Assembly: GCA_943788825.1 (NCBI GenBank)
Contig: CALSRT010000003.1
Coordinates: 124,001 to 188,000 of the forward strand
Origin: UBA4582 sp002389265
GTDB taxonomy: Bacteria; Pseudomonadota; Gammaproteobacteria; Pseudomonadales; Azotimanducaceae
DNA: 64,000 nucleotides
Direction of reading: 5' to 3'
Below the pieces are notes generated by a model, which searched no databases, was not told the origin of the DNA, and saw only the letters and a program-made list of their open reading frames with translations. The position numbers and the translations under genes were made by a program. Of the stretch, positions 43,002-52,071 are shown piece by piece (the stretch's first letter is position 1; each line of letters begins with the position of its first letter).

Positions 43002-44849
43002 ATGAATAGAAATTTCATTTCGGGTCTGGGTCTGTTCTTGCTAGCGCTGGCTTTTGTCATGGTCATCCTGTTGAATAATTTATGGTTCAGCGGGATCAGA
43101 GTTGATCTGACAGAGAATAAGCTGTTTACCTTGGCTGCGGGCACCCGGGAGATCGTCGAGGATATTGACGAGCCGATTAATCTGTATTTTTTCTTTTCTG
43201 AAAAAGCCAGTGAAGATCTGACGACGTTGCGTGCTTACGCCAATCGCGTACGCGAGCTATTGCAGGAATATGCGCTGCTGGCAGATGGAAAAATTAATTT
43301 GCAGTTAATCGACCCAGAACCCTTTTCTGACGCCGAGGATCGTGCGGCTGCCTTTGGGCTGCAAGGTGTACCGGCCAACAGTGCCGGCGACGAGCTGTAT
43401 TTTGGCTTGGCAGCCACTAATGCGTTAGATGATCAACAGGTCATCGAGTTTTTTCAGCCGGATAAAGAAGAATTTCTTGAATATGAGATCAGCAAGTTAA
43501 TTCAAAACCTGCTGGTACAGAGCAAGCCGAAGGTCGGCCTGTTGTCGACCCTCAAGGTCCAGGGCGAAATCGATATGAATACCTTCCAGACCACGCCGGC
43601 CTGGGTGGTCATCGACCAGATTGATCAGGCGAGTGAGTTGCAGACTATTGCCCCAGATGCTGAGTCGTTACCCGCTGGCCTTGACCTGTTAGTGTTGATT
43701 CAACCTCGTGGTCTGGGCGAGAGTTTGCTGTCGAGTATTGATCAGTTTGCTTTGTCTGGAGGCCGCATCCTGGTCTTCGTCGATCCGTTAGCCGAGATGG
43801 ATCAGTCCCAGGTTAACCCTATGATGGGCATGAGCGGTGCTGAATCAAGCATCGACTTTCCTCTTTTGGCAGGCTGGGGTGTACTCCTGCGTAAGGATGT
43901 GGTGCTGGGCGACGCACAACAGGCGCTGACTGTGAGTGGTGCCGATGGCCAGCCCGTCAGGCATTTGAGTATCCTGGGACTGCAAGCGCAAAATTTTAAT
44001 ATTGAAGATGTCACCTTGTCCTCCCTTGAAACTATCAATGTCAGTACGGCGGGTATTCTGGATGTGCTGGATCAGCGCTCAACCCAGGTTGACGTGCTGA
44101 TGGCATCCAGTGAGTATGCGATGCCCATAGAACGCTTGCGCTTAAAAATGCTCGGTGATCCGAGCGAATTACTGCCCGACTTTAAAGCCACGGGTCTGGT
44201 TTATCCCGTCGCCGTACGCATTACGGGTTCAGCAACGAGTCAATATCCCGTCACGGTGGATGGCGATGACAGCGTGCTTAACACTGGGCAGTTGAACGTA
44301 ATTGTCGTCGCTGACACCGATATCTTAACCGACCGTCTGTGGGTTCAACTGCAGGATTTCTTTGGCCAGAGAATTGTGAGTCCTTGGGCGAATAACGGCG
44401 ATTTCGTCACGAATGCCGTCGATAATTTAACGGGCTCCTCGGCGCTCATCAGCATTCGCAGTCGTGGGCGGTTCAGTCGCCCCTTCGAGGTGGTTCAAGA
44501 TTTGCGGCGGGAAGCTGAAGCCAGTTATCTCAACAGTGCCAATGATCTGCAATCGCAACTCGCAGAGACGGAGCGTCAACTTGGCGAGCTTGAATCGAGC
44601 CGAGATGAGCAGAATCTGCTGAGTCTGAGTCCTGAGCAGGAAGCGACTTTAGTGCGCTTTCAGCAAGAGAAACTGCGAATCCGCAAAGCCTTGCGTAATG
44701 TGCGTCATCAACTCGATAAGGATATCGAGATGCTGGGCTCAACCCTGAAATTCATGAATATCGTCTTAATGCCGTTGGTGCTGATTTTCATACTGCTGGT
44801 GCTCAAGTATTTGCGCTTACATCAGTTCAGTGGAAGACGACAATCATGA
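43002..44849 (+). CDS. GldG-family ABC system auxiliary protein
   Basis: 615 residues. An N-terminal membrane segment (LGLFLLALAFVMVILLNNLW) precedes a long periplasmic part with DLTENKLFTLAAGTREIVED and INLYFFFSEKASEDLTTLRA, the ABC-type uncharacterised (GldG/DUF4350-like) pattern, and a coiled coil (QSQLAETERQLGELESSRDE) before the last membrane segment (MNIVLMPLVLIFILLVLKYL). Two membrane anchors at the ends are typical. Works with the permease-ATPase pair, probably as the substrate-binding or regulatory part. Confidence 0.88.
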   Translation: MNRNFISGLGLFLLALAFVMVILLNNLWFSGIRVDLTENKLFTLAAGTREIVEDIDEPINLYFFFSEKASEDLTTLRAYANRVRELLQEYALLADGKINLQLIDPEPFSDAEDRAAAFGLQGVPANSAGDELYFGLAATNALDDQQVIEFFQPDKEEFLEYEISKLIQNLLVQSKPKVGLLSTLKVQGEIDMNTFQTTPAWVVIDQIDQASELQTIAPDAESLPAGLDLLVLIQPRGLGESLLSSIDQFALSGGRILVFVDPLAEMDQSQVNPMMGMSGAESSIDFPLLAGWGVLLRKDVVLGDAQQALTVSGADGQPVRHLSILGLQAQNFNIEDVTLSSLETINVSTAGILDVLDQRSTQVDVLMASSEYAMPIERLRLKMLGDPSELLPDFKATGLVYPVAVRITGSATSQYPVTVDGDDSVLNTGQLNVIVVADTDILTDRLWVQLQDFFGQRIVSPWANNGDFVTNAVDNLTGSSALISIRSRGRFSRPFEVVQDLRREAEASYLNSANDLQSQLAETERQLGELESSRDEQNLLSLSPEQEATLVRFQQEKLRIRKALRNVRHQLDKDIEMLGSTLKFMNIVLMPLVLIFILLVLKYLRLHQFSGRRQS

Positions 44850-44882
44850 GCTGGAAGAGAATAAGCCTGGCGAGAGATATCT

Positions 44883-45890
44883 GTGGATAAGCGATCGGCA
44901 GGTATGCTCACTGTCGCGGTTTTGGTGCTGATGACGCTCGCCTACTTCAGTGTCCGAGATACTAGCTCAATCAAGACTCAGGTAGGTCGGGTGGTCTTTG
45001 CGGATCTCGACGCCAGTCTTGACCAGGTCACACAGGTCCGTATCAACTTGGGTCCGCAGGCAGTCAGCCTGGAAAAACAGGCCGGTGAGTGGCGGGTCGT
45101 CGACCGCGAAGGCTATCGAGCTGATATGACACAATTGTCGCGATTATTGCGCAGTTTGGCGGATATGGTTTACCTGGAACGCAAGACGAGTAAGCCTGAG
45201 CGGTTTGCAGGCTTGAGTCTCGCCGACAAGGATGCCCAGGAGGGTGCGGCGACTTATGTAGAATTGCAGGCGCCGAATCAGCTTTGGTCATTGTTGGTAG
45301 GGGCCGCGCCGGTCAGTCGAGGGGGTCGATATATTCGGCTGCCTGCACAGGATCAAGCCTGGCTTGTTGATCAAAGCCTTATGCTTGACTCGAGTCCAGC
45401 ACAATGGCTTTCTCCGGTCATTTTGAATGTTGACTCCGAACAGGTGAAAACCGTGATACTTAGCCGACAGAATGCTGGTACGGTCAAGATCGGCAATACG
45501 AGTGCTGCGAGTGGGGAGATTGAGAGTGCGCGAGTCACTAATCTTCCTGGCGATATGTCGGTGACATATACGGGTGCTGCTGACGAGGTGACTCGGGCGC
45601 TAGTGAATCTGCGACTTCAAGACGTGCAAGCTTTGAATGACATCGATTGGCAGGATGCTATCGCCGCTCAGTTTGAACTGGTTGATAACAAGACGCTGTT
45701 AATCAGGGGTGTTATGGTTGCTGATGAATGCTGGATTTCGGTCTCTCTGGACTCAGACTTCTCCCCGCAAGAGCGGCTGATATATGGCCTGGGTGATGAC
45801 GTTGAGCGCTGGGCCTATAAAGTCAGCCAGTATAATTATCAACTGTTAGCCCGGCAAATGATTGATTTCATAGAGGCTGAGGCATTATAG
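44883..45890 (+). CDS. DUF4340 domain-containing protein
   Basis: 335 residues from a GTG. One N-terminal membrane segment (MLTVAVLVLMTLAYFSV), then the DUF4340 pattern: VTQVRINLGPQAVSLEKQAG, GEWRVVDREGYRADMTQLSR, LLRSLADMVYLERKTSKPER. The family regularly closes GldA-F-G-like operons, as here (33 nt after the GldG-like gene), and is thought to be a periplasmic partner; the function is not known. Confidence 0.88.
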   Translation: MDKRSAGMLTVAVLVLMTLAYFSVRDTSSIKTQVGRVVFADLDASLDQVTQVRINLGPQAVSLEKQAGEWRVVDREGYRADMTQLSRLLRSLADMVYLERKTSKPERFAGLSLADKDAQEGAATYVELQAPNQLWSLLVGAAPVSRGGRYIRLPAQDQAWLVDQSLMLDSSPAQWLSPVILNVDSEQVKTVILSRQNAGTVKIGNTSAASGEIESARVTNLPGDMSVTYTGAADEVTRALVNLRLQDVQALNDIDWQDAIAAQFELVDNKTLLIRGVMVADECWISVSLDSDFSPQERLIYGLGDDVERWAYKVSQYNYQLLARQMIDFIEAEAL

Positions 45891-45949
45891 AAAGCGTAGT
45901 AGACCGCTTAAAGCAGAAATCGAGTCAATAAACTGTGCAAGGTGCGCCC

Positions 45950-46762
45950 ATGAGTTTGAATCATCAGCAAGTCATCGCCTATGAAAACATAGAAGTGGAA
46001 AGGCGGGGTCATGTAACACTCGTTAAACTCAATCGCCCTGCTGCCCTCAATGCCCTGAATACGGGTCTGATGCGTGATGTTGAACAGGTTAGTCGCGGAT
46101 TCATGGACGACGAGCAAACGCGGGTGGTGGTGTTCGTTGGTAATGGTAAACATTTCAGCGCTGGCGCAGATCTTAAAGCGCCAAGTGTCGAGCCACCGCC
46201 AACCATGGTGATGCGGCGCCGCCAGCATGGCCTCGGGGCCCGGATGATTCGTGCGATCATCGAGATTCCCCAGGTGACCATCGCCGCTATACAAGGTGCG
46301 GCACTGGGCGGAGGAGTTTGTATCCCGACTGCTTGCGATTTTAGAATTGGCGCAGAAGATTGTTTCTGCGGTTATCCAGAGGTGAATTTAGGCATCAATC
46401 TGGCCTGGCACGCGCTGCCATTGTGTGTGCGTCTGGTAGGTCCGGCAAGGGCCAAGCGAATGATTATGCTGGGTGAGCGTGAAGATGCACAGACCCTGTT
46501 GGACTGGGGTTTTCTGGATCAAGTCGTCCCCGCAGAGCAATTGCTAGCAGCGGCGCTGACGATGGCGGAAAAATATGCGGGGCAGCCGCCAGTAGCCGTG
46601 CAAATGATCAAGCAGAGTATCAATGCGGTGAGCGCGTCGATGGATGATGCCGTGATGCATATGGATGCTGATCAGAATATTCTCACCACGTTGACCGACG
46701 ATCGAGCAGAAGGAATTGCCGCCTTTTTCGCGAGACGGCAGGCGATATTCAAGGGCGATTGA
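45950..46762 (+). CDS. enoyl-CoA hydratase/isomerase family protein
   Basis: 270 residues from ATG 45950 (AAGGTG upstream). Crotonase fold: VTLVKLNRPAALNALNTGLM, oxyanion loop FVGNGKHFSAGADLKAPS and AIQGAALGGGVCIPTACDFR, and the active-site region FCGYPEVNLGINLAWHALPL with one of the two catalytic Glu positions. It may hydrate 2-enoyl-CoA; the second Glu (in the GGGVC... helix of classical hydratases) is less clear, so isomerase or hydrolase activity is possible. The biotinyl carrier and ADH genes are on the other strand. Confidence 0.88.
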   Translation: MSLNHQQVIAYENIEVERRGHVTLVKLNRPAALNALNTGLMRDVEQVSRGFMDDEQTRVVVFVGNGKHFSAGADLKAPSVEPPPTMVMRRRQHGLGARMIRAIIEIPQVTIAAIQGAALGGGVCIPTACDFRIGAEDCFCGYPEVNLGINLAWHALPLCVRLVGPARAKRMIMLGEREDAQTLLDWGFLDQVVPAEQLLAAALTMAEKYAGQPPVAVQMIKQSINAVSASMDDAVMHMDADQNILTTLTDDRAEGIAAFFARRQAIFKGD

Positions 46763-46809
46763 ATCTTGGCTGGCGAGGTAAGGCTTTCTGCCGAGAGGAA
46801 GCCGTCGGC

Positions 46810-47040
46810 TTAGTCTGCCTCGATCATCGCGACGACTTGATCTTCGTTCACGCTGTCTTCTTCCTTGACCAACAACGCTGTCAACGTGCCGGCGCAAGGT
46901 GCTTCCACCGGGATCTCCATCTTCATGGACTCAAGGATCATGATAACGTCTTCAGCTTCGACTCGGTCGCCTATTTTTTTCTCAATTTTCCAGACGTTAC
47001 CAGTAACCTCGGCTTCAATGGGCAGGCTAGACATAATCAT
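46810..47040 (-). CDS. biotin/lipoyl-attachment carrier protein (BCCP-like)
   Basis: 76 residues, one biotinyl domain: PIEAEVTGNVWKIEKKIGDR, VEAEDVIMILESMKMEIPVE, APCAGTLTALLVKEEDSVNE. The ESMKME motif carries the target lysine (Lys40); EMKM/ESMKM marks biotin rather than lipoyl attachment. AGGA 6 nt before the ATG. Stand-alone carriers of this size serve acyl-CoA carboxylases; no carboxylase subunits are adjacent. Confidence 0.9.
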   Translation of the reverse strand: MIMSSLPIEAEVTGNVWKIEKKIGDRVEAEDVIMILESMKMEIPVEAPCAGTLTALLVKEEDSVNEDQVVAMIEAD

Positions 47041-47046
47041 GTTGTC

Positions 47047-48237
47047 CTAATCGATAATGGATTGGTAGGCGAGTACTCGTAGTTCTCGGCGTATCGGGTA
47101 AGCCGACGAGGGCATTAACTGGGTCAGGAATATCACAAGCATATCTTCATCTGGATCAATAAAGAAGTAGGTGCTGGCGGCGCCGCCCCAGGCAAATTCA
47201 CCTTCCGTTCCCAGGATTTGGGCGGTTGCTGGGTCGAGCATAACGGAAAACCCAAGGCCAAAACCAATGCCGTCGTAGGTGCTCTCGCTGAAGACGGCCT
47301 GGCCCATGCTCGCCAAGTCACCATGACCGGGCATGTGATTACTCGTCATGAGTTCCACTGTCTTGCGCCCCAGAAGACGAGTGCCTTCATACTCGCCTTG
47401 ATTCAATAGCATGCTGGCAAACTTATAGTAGTCGTGTGCAGTTGAGACGAGTCCGCCGCCGCCGGAAAATAAGCCGGGACTGCGTTGATAGTGACTGGTC
47501 TCTGGTGAGTCGAAGAGTTGCAGGCCGTCGTTTTCGGTCCGCTGGTAATTGGCGGCAAAGCGATGGATTTTCTCGTCTGGCACGAAGAAACCAGTGTCGT
47601 CCATGGACAGAGGTTCGAAAATTTGCTCGCGCAAAAATTCATCAAAAGGTGTGTTGGATATTTTCTCCACCAGATAACCACAAACATCCGTTGCGACGCT
47701 ATAACTCCAGCGTGTCCCAGGCGAAAACAGCAGCGGGATTTTGGCCAACTTCTCAACCATTTCTTCGAGGTTTTTCGATTGCTCTACAGCTTGCTCACGA
47801 TACATCGCATCGACCGCCGTAGATTGCATAAAGCCGTAGGTCAGGCCTGATGTATGGGTCAGCAGGTCGCGAATGGTCATCTCGCGTTCGGGCGCGGTAT
47901 GGTTGCCATCGGCACTATAGACTTTGAGGTTTTTGAAGGCCGGAATAAAACGTGAGACGGGATTGTCCAGCTGAAAACGCCCATCTTCGTAGAGCATCAT
48001 CAAGGCGACGCTGGTGATGGGCTTTGACATGGAGTAGATGCGAAATATCGTATCTTCCTCCATGTCCTTGTCGGCCTCGATGTCCATTTTTCCCTGACAG
48101 GTAAGGTGGGCAATTTCCCCTCTTCTTGCCACCAAGGAGAGGGTCCCAGGCAGGCGGCCGCTCTTGATATAGTCATGAGTCAAATGATCAATCTTGTACA
48201 ACCTTGCCGCTGACAGACCAACGTCTTCCGGGGTCAT
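47047..48237 (-). CDS. serine hydrolase, beta-lactamase/esterase family
   Basis: About 396 residues from ATG 48237. SxxK in FRIYSMSKPITSVALMMLYE, Tyr motif in RWSYSVATDVCGYLVEK, and the C-terminal EFAWGGAASTYFFIDP (WGG in the place of KTG). This pattern is typical of EstB-like esterases and class C-related hydrolases. No signal peptide is apparent, so a cytosolic esterase is more likely than a beta-lactamase. It follows the ADH gene by 10 nt and is probably co-transcribed. Confidence 0.87.
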   Translation of the reverse strand: MTPEDVGLSAARLYKIDHLTHDYIKSGRLPGTLSLVARRGEIAHLTCQGKMDIEADKDMEEDTIFRIYSMSKPITSVALMMLYEDGRFQLDNPVSRFIPAFKNLKVYSADGNHTAPEREMTIRDLLTHTSGLTYGFMQSTAVDAMYREQAVEQSKNLEEMVEKLAKIPLLFSPGTRWSYSVATDVCGYLVEKISNTPFDEFLREQIFEPLSMDDTGFFVPDEKIHRFAANYQRTENDGLQLFDSPETSHYQRSPGLFSGGGGLVSTAHDYYKFASMLLNQGEYEGTRLLGRKTVELMTSNHMPGHGDLASMGQAVFSESTYDGIGFGLGFSVMLDPATAQILGTEGEFAWGGAASTYFFIDPDEDMLVIFLTQLMPSSAYPIRRELRVLAYQSIID

Positions 48238-48247
48238 ACGCGTACGC

Positions 48248-49333
48248 CTATTGGTCAAACATAATGATATGACGGGCTTCTTGGCCGCCCTTCAACGCGT
48301 CGAGTGCGTCGTTAACCTCTGCCAGCTTGATATGTTTGGAAATCATCTGGTCGAGGTGCAACTTGCCGTTGAGATAAAATTCGACGAAGCGAGGCATATC
48401 GATACGGAATCGATTGGATCCCATATTCGAGCCCTGGATTTTCTTCTCAGAGAGAAAGTCGACACCGTGCAGCTCTAGCATGGTGCCTACCGGGATCATG
48501 CCGATAACGGTTGCTGTGCCGCCGGCACAGAGCATCTTGAACGCTTGCTCGGCAGTGGCTTTCAAGCCTATGGCCTCAAAGGTGTAGTCGCAACCGCCAC
48601 GGGTCAGCTCAAGCACCTCGCCAACCGCATCGCATTTGCTGGCATTAATGACATGGGTTGCGCCCATGACCTTGGCCAACTCTAGTTTCGATTCCACCAT
48701 GTCGACGGCGATAATAATGCCGGCGCCGGCAATGGCAGCACCATTGATGGCGGCGAGGCCCACGCCACCACAGCCAATGACCGCGACGGTTGAGCCTGGC
48801 TCGACCCCAGCGGTATGGAAAACGGCACCGACGCCGGTGGTGGTTGAACAGCCGATCAAGGCGGCACGGTCCATGGGCATATCCTCTCGAACCTTAACCA
48901 GAGCATGCTCGTGGATCAGCATCATCTCGGCGAAGGAAGACAGGTTGAGAAACTGGTGGATGGGTTGACTGTTCTGAATCAGTCGACTCTCTTCTTCAGC
49001 CTTGCGAGAGACCTCCGGACTCTGGCAGAGCGACAAATGGCCTGTCAGGCACTTGTGGCAATGGCCGCAAAATGCCGACAGACAAGTGATCACGTGGTCG
49101 CCTTTCTTAACATAGGTGACATCTGAGCCGACCTGTTCAACGATGCCAGCGCTTTCATGGCCGAGGATCGTCGGCAACATGTAAGGATACGAGCCGTCCA
49201 TGAAGTGCAGATCGCTATGACACACGCCGGCCGCCTGCGTGCGGATCAGGACCTCACGGGGCCCGGGTTTGGAGACCTGGACTTCTTCGATTTCTAGGGG
49301 TCGGTTGGTTTCACGTAATACTGCAGCTTTCAT
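48248..49333 (-). CDS. zinc-dependent alcohol dehydrogenase
   Basis: 361-residue MDR enzyme. The catalytic zinc ligands are in AAGVCHSDLHFMDG (Cys), LGHESAGIVEQVGSD (His, Glu) and TTTGVGAVFHTA region; structural zinc Cys are in CLSAFCGHCHKCLTGHLSLC. The nucleotide-binding motif is VAVIGCGGVGLAAINGA followed by IAVDMVESK (NAD). It resembles the Rv3086-type mycothiol-free long-chain ADHs used with alkane-oxidation products; oxidation of alcohols made by the CYP153-type enzyme is an attractive idea, but only an inference. Confidence 0.92.
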   Translation of the reverse strand: MKAAVLRETNRPLEIEEVQVSKPGPREVLIRTQAAGVCHSDLHFMDGSYPYMLPTILGHESAGIVEQVGSDVTYVKKGDHVITCLSAFCGHCHKCLTGHLSLCQSPEVSRKAEEESRLIQNSQPIHQFLNLSSFAEMMLIHEHALVKVREDMPMDRAALIGCSTTTGVGAVFHTAGVEPGSTVAVIGCGGVGLAAINGAAIAGAGIIIAVDMVESKLELAKVMGATHVINASKCDAVGEVLELTRGGCDYTFEAIGLKATAEQAFKMLCAGGTATVIGMIPVGTMLELHGVDFLSEKKIQGSNMGSNRFRIDMPRFVEFYLNGKLHLDQMISKHIKLAEVNDALDALKGGQEARHIIMFDQ

Positions 49334-49447
49334 GACTAATCCTTCTTAGAGACTGAGAGTGACACAAATGAACCTAATGGAAATTAGCATGATTGTGGTC
49401 CCAATTGCTATGCGTGACGTGCGGCAAAACGCAGGTAGAATGTCGTG

Positions 49448-49960
49448 ATGTCAGATATCCCCGCCAATCGTGTACTTGTCGCCTTCGGATCGAATTTGGG
49501 TGATCGTGAGCGCGCGATCAATACAGCGTTGCATAGACTTGAGCGCCTGAGTACCGGATATTTTGCCTGTTCTTCCTGGTGGTGGTCTGCGCCAACTCAG
49601 ATGGCGGCTGGAGCGGGTCAATTCATTAACGGTGTTGTGGCCCTGGACACGCTACTGGCGCCTTTGGAGCTGCTGCGGGCTTTGCAGCGCATAGAGCGCG
49701 ACTCAGGTCGGCCTCTGGATCATGGCTTTAACGAAAGCCGAATCCTGGATTTGGATATTATTTGGTATGCGGATCGGACTATTGAATTGCCGGAGCTGGT
49801 GATCCCACACCCAAGAGCCTTGGAGCGGGGGTTTGTGCTCGTGCCTATGTGGGAATTAATGCCGAATTTGATGCTACCCGGACAGGCGCGGCCGCTGGCT
49901 GCCTTGATCGCCGACCTGCCCGCAGACACCCTAAGCCGCTGGTCGACAGCTGAAGAATGA
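49448..49960 (+). CDS. folK: 2-amino-4-hydroxy-6-hydroxymethyldihydropteridine diphosphokinase
   Basis: HPPK, folate pathway: transfers pyrophosphate from ATP to the pterin. 170 residues, with NRVLVAFGSNLGDRERAINT, ALHRLERL, the pterin-binding FINGVVALDTLLAPLELLRA and the Mg-binding RILDLDIIWYADR and PHPRALERGFVLVPMWELMP. folA is in the window at 24456, but not linked. ATG 49448 is preceded by an in-frame GTG at 49445. Confidence 0.92.
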   Translation: MSDIPANRVLVAFGSNLGDRERAINTALHRLERLSTGYFACSSWWWSAPTQMAAGAGQFINGVVALDTLLAPLELLRALQRIERDSGRPLDHGFNESRILDLDIIWYADRTIELPELVIPHPRALERGFVLVPMWELMPNLMLPGQARPLAALIADLPADTLSRWSTAEE

Positions 49961-50059
49961 GGTGTCAGGCTGGCTGATCGGCTGGGTTGGATAATCTGGA
50001 TAAGCTGGCTCAGTTAAGCCGAGGAGGCTCGAGGCGGTTTGCTCAGGCGCATTTATTGA

Positions 50060-50121
50060 GGCCTACTTGTTCAGGCTTATCTATTCGGGCTTATCTATTC
50101 GGGCTTATCTATTCAGGCTTA
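50060..50121. repeat. 14-nt tandem repeat over the end of the DUF1820 gene
   Basis: Units: GGCCTACTTGTTCA (degenerate), GGCTTATCTATTCG twice, GGCTTATCTATTCA, then GGCTTA. The last units run into the 3' end of the DUF1820 gene (its stop is at 50109-50111), so array length could change its C-terminus. Confidence 0.8.
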
Positions 50122-50450
50122 GTAGGACGATTTTTCGGGTTGAATGCGGATACCGGAAAGTGCGCAATATTACTCGACTTGGCTTCGCTGATTTTGCCAG
50201 TTCCTTCCTTGGCAACCTCATCAATCCTCACGATTGAGTGCATCGGCACGTAAGTCCTGGCCACACCCTCGAATTCGGCTTTCAGCTTTTCTTCGCTAGG
50301 ATCGACAACCAGCTTTGACTTCTCGCCGAAGACCAGTTCCTCTATCTCGATAAAGCCGTAAAGGTCACTTTGATAAATCTGGCGAGCATAAACTTCAAAG
50401 ATTTCGCCTTGATTATAGAAGATGATTTTGAATATAGGTTCGTTCGACAT
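50109..50450 (-). CDS. DUF1820 family protein
   Basis: 113 residues with the conserved start PIFKIIFYNQGEIFEVYARQ, then LYGFIEIEELVFGEKSKLVV, DPSEEKLKAEFEGVARTYVP and MHSIVRIDEVAKEGTGKI. DUF1820 is a small, cytosolic, widely conserved gammaproteobacterial family of unknown role. The tail NPKNRPTKPE lies partly in a 14-nt tandem repeat. Divergent from miaB. Confidence 0.92.
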   Translation of the reverse strand: MSNEPIFKIIFYNQGEIFEVYARQIYQSDLYGFIEIEELVFGEKSKLVVDPSEEKLKAEFEGVARTYVPMHSIVRIDEVAKEGTGKISEAKSSNIAHFPVSAFNPKNRPTKPE

Positions 50451-50649
50451 CGCGTCTAAATACTCAGTGGTGTTGATTCAGTTTTGGTGCTGGCTGACCT
50501 AATGTCAACCGAGATGTTGATATGGTCCTTGAATTATCGAATTCAAGGGTAAATACGGGTTAAATTTCAGGTTCTTTCGTCTCTCACTAGTGTCTATAAT
50601 GGCTCTCCGCTTTATCGGGCGCGATGCGCGCCAAGGCAAAGAAGTTTCA

Positions 50650-51984
50650 GTGAACAAAGTATTTATCAAGACCCACGGCTGTCAGATGAATGAGTATGAT
50701 TCATCCAGGATGTTGGACCTATTAAAGGAGACGCACGGCTACGAGATAACCGAGTCAGAAGATGAAGCTGATTTGTTGTTGTTGAATACCTGCTCGATTC
50801 GAGAAAAGGCGCAGGAAAAGGTTTTTCATCAATTGGGTCGGTGGCGCAAGTTGAAACTCAAAAACCCTGACCTGAAAATTGGCGTTGGCGGTTGTGTCGC
50901 AAGTCAAGAGGGCGCCGCCATCAGTCAACGAGCGCCCTACGTTGACATGATTTTCGGTCCGCAGACATTGCATCGATTGCCAGAGTTGCTGGATGGTATC
51001 AATGGTTCGACTACCGCTGTCATCGATATCAGCTTTCCGGAAATTGAAAAGTTTGATCGCCTGCCGGAACCTTCCGTTGATGGTCCCACGGCATTCGTCT
51101 CGATTATGGAGGGTTGTAGCAAGTATTGTTCGTTCTGCGTGGTGCCTTATACCCGCGGCGAAGAGGTTAGCCGGCCCCTAGTGGATGTCTTGCAGGAAGT
51201 CATTCAGTTGGCGGATAAGGGTGTGCGTGAGGTCAATCTATTAGGGCAGAACGTCAACGCCTACCGTGTTGACCTCGAAGATGGCAGTCAGGCGGACTTG
51301 GCCTACCTGATCAGTTTGGTGGCGGAAATTGACGGTATTGATCGGATTCGTTACACGACCTCGCATCCAGTAGAATTTTCAGAGAGTCTGATCGACATCT
51401 ACGCCGAGGTGCCGGAATTGGTCAGCCATCTGCATTTGCCCGTGCAAAGTGGTTCTGACCGGGTACTGGCGCGGATGAAGCGGGGTCATACCGTGCTGGA
51501 ATACAAGTCGAAAATTCGACGCCTGCGGCAAATCAGACCCGAGCTCAGTATGTCATCGGACTTCATCATTGGTTTTCCCGGGGAGACAGACGCAGATTTT
51601 CAGGCCACCATGGACTTGATTGAAGAGATCGGCTTCGATCAGTCTTTCAGCTTCATCTACAGTGCCAGGCCAGGTACGCCAGCTGCAGATTTACCTGACT
51701 CAACACCAATGGCGGTAAAAAAGACGCGGCTGAAAACACTCCAAGATAAAATTAATCAACAGGCCATGCGCATCAGTCGCGGTATGGTTGGTAGCCAGCA
51801 GACAGTCTTAGTCACCGGTTTATCCCGTAAAGATCCCGGCCAGTTTCAGGGGCGTACCGAGAACAATCGCGTCGTCAATTTTTCTGCCAGCGACAAGGAC
51901 CTGACCGGTCAGCTCGTCGATGTGGAAATTACCCAAGCTCTACCGAATTCACTGCGCGCGATTCTCGTTTCACCCGGGGGCTAA
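50650..51984 (+). CDS. miaB: tRNA-2-methylthio-N6-dimethylallyladenosine synthase
   Basis: Radical-SAM methylthiotransferase that adds ms2 to i6A37 of tRNA. 444 residues from the GTG at 50650 (VNKVFIKTHGCQMNEYDSSR), which aligns with the E. coli start; a longer frame from 50590 is less likely. The N-terminal cluster Cys are in GCQMN, LLLNTCSIREKAQEK and VGGCVASQEG; the radical-SAM CxxxCxxC is EGCSKYCSFCVVPYTRGEE; a TRAM domain closes the protein. First gene of the conserved block with phoH-like, ybeY and corC. Confidence 0.96.
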   Translation: MNKVFIKTHGCQMNEYDSSRMLDLLKETHGYEITESEDEADLLLLNTCSIREKAQEKVFHQLGRWRKLKLKNPDLKIGVGGCVASQEGAAISQRAPYVDMIFGPQTLHRLPELLDGINGSTTAVIDISFPEIEKFDRLPEPSVDGPTAFVSIMEGCSKYCSFCVVPYTRGEEVSRPLVDVLQEVIQLADKGVREVNLLGQNVNAYRVDLEDGSQADLAYLISLVAEIDGIDRIRYTTSHPVEFSESLIDIYAEVPELVSHLHLPVQSGSDRVLARMKRGHTVLEYKSKIRRLRQIRPELSMSSDFIIGFPGETDADFQATMDLIEEIGFDQSFSFIYSARPGTPAADLPDSTPMAVKKTRLKTLQDKINQQAMRISRGMVGSQQTVLVTGLSRKDPGQFQGRTENNRVVNFSASDKDLTGQLVDVEITQALPNSLRAILVSPGG

Positions 51985-52071
51985 CGGCCCCTGGCGCAGA
52001 TCTGATTCTTCTCTTTTCCTCCTGCGATGGAAAGTATATTCTAGGAACCCTATGTTATTACGCCAGCCAAA

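Noticed and set aside
47047..48237. Antibiotic-resistance beta-lactamase
   Set aside because: No signal peptide and WGG instead of KTG point to an esterase-type member.
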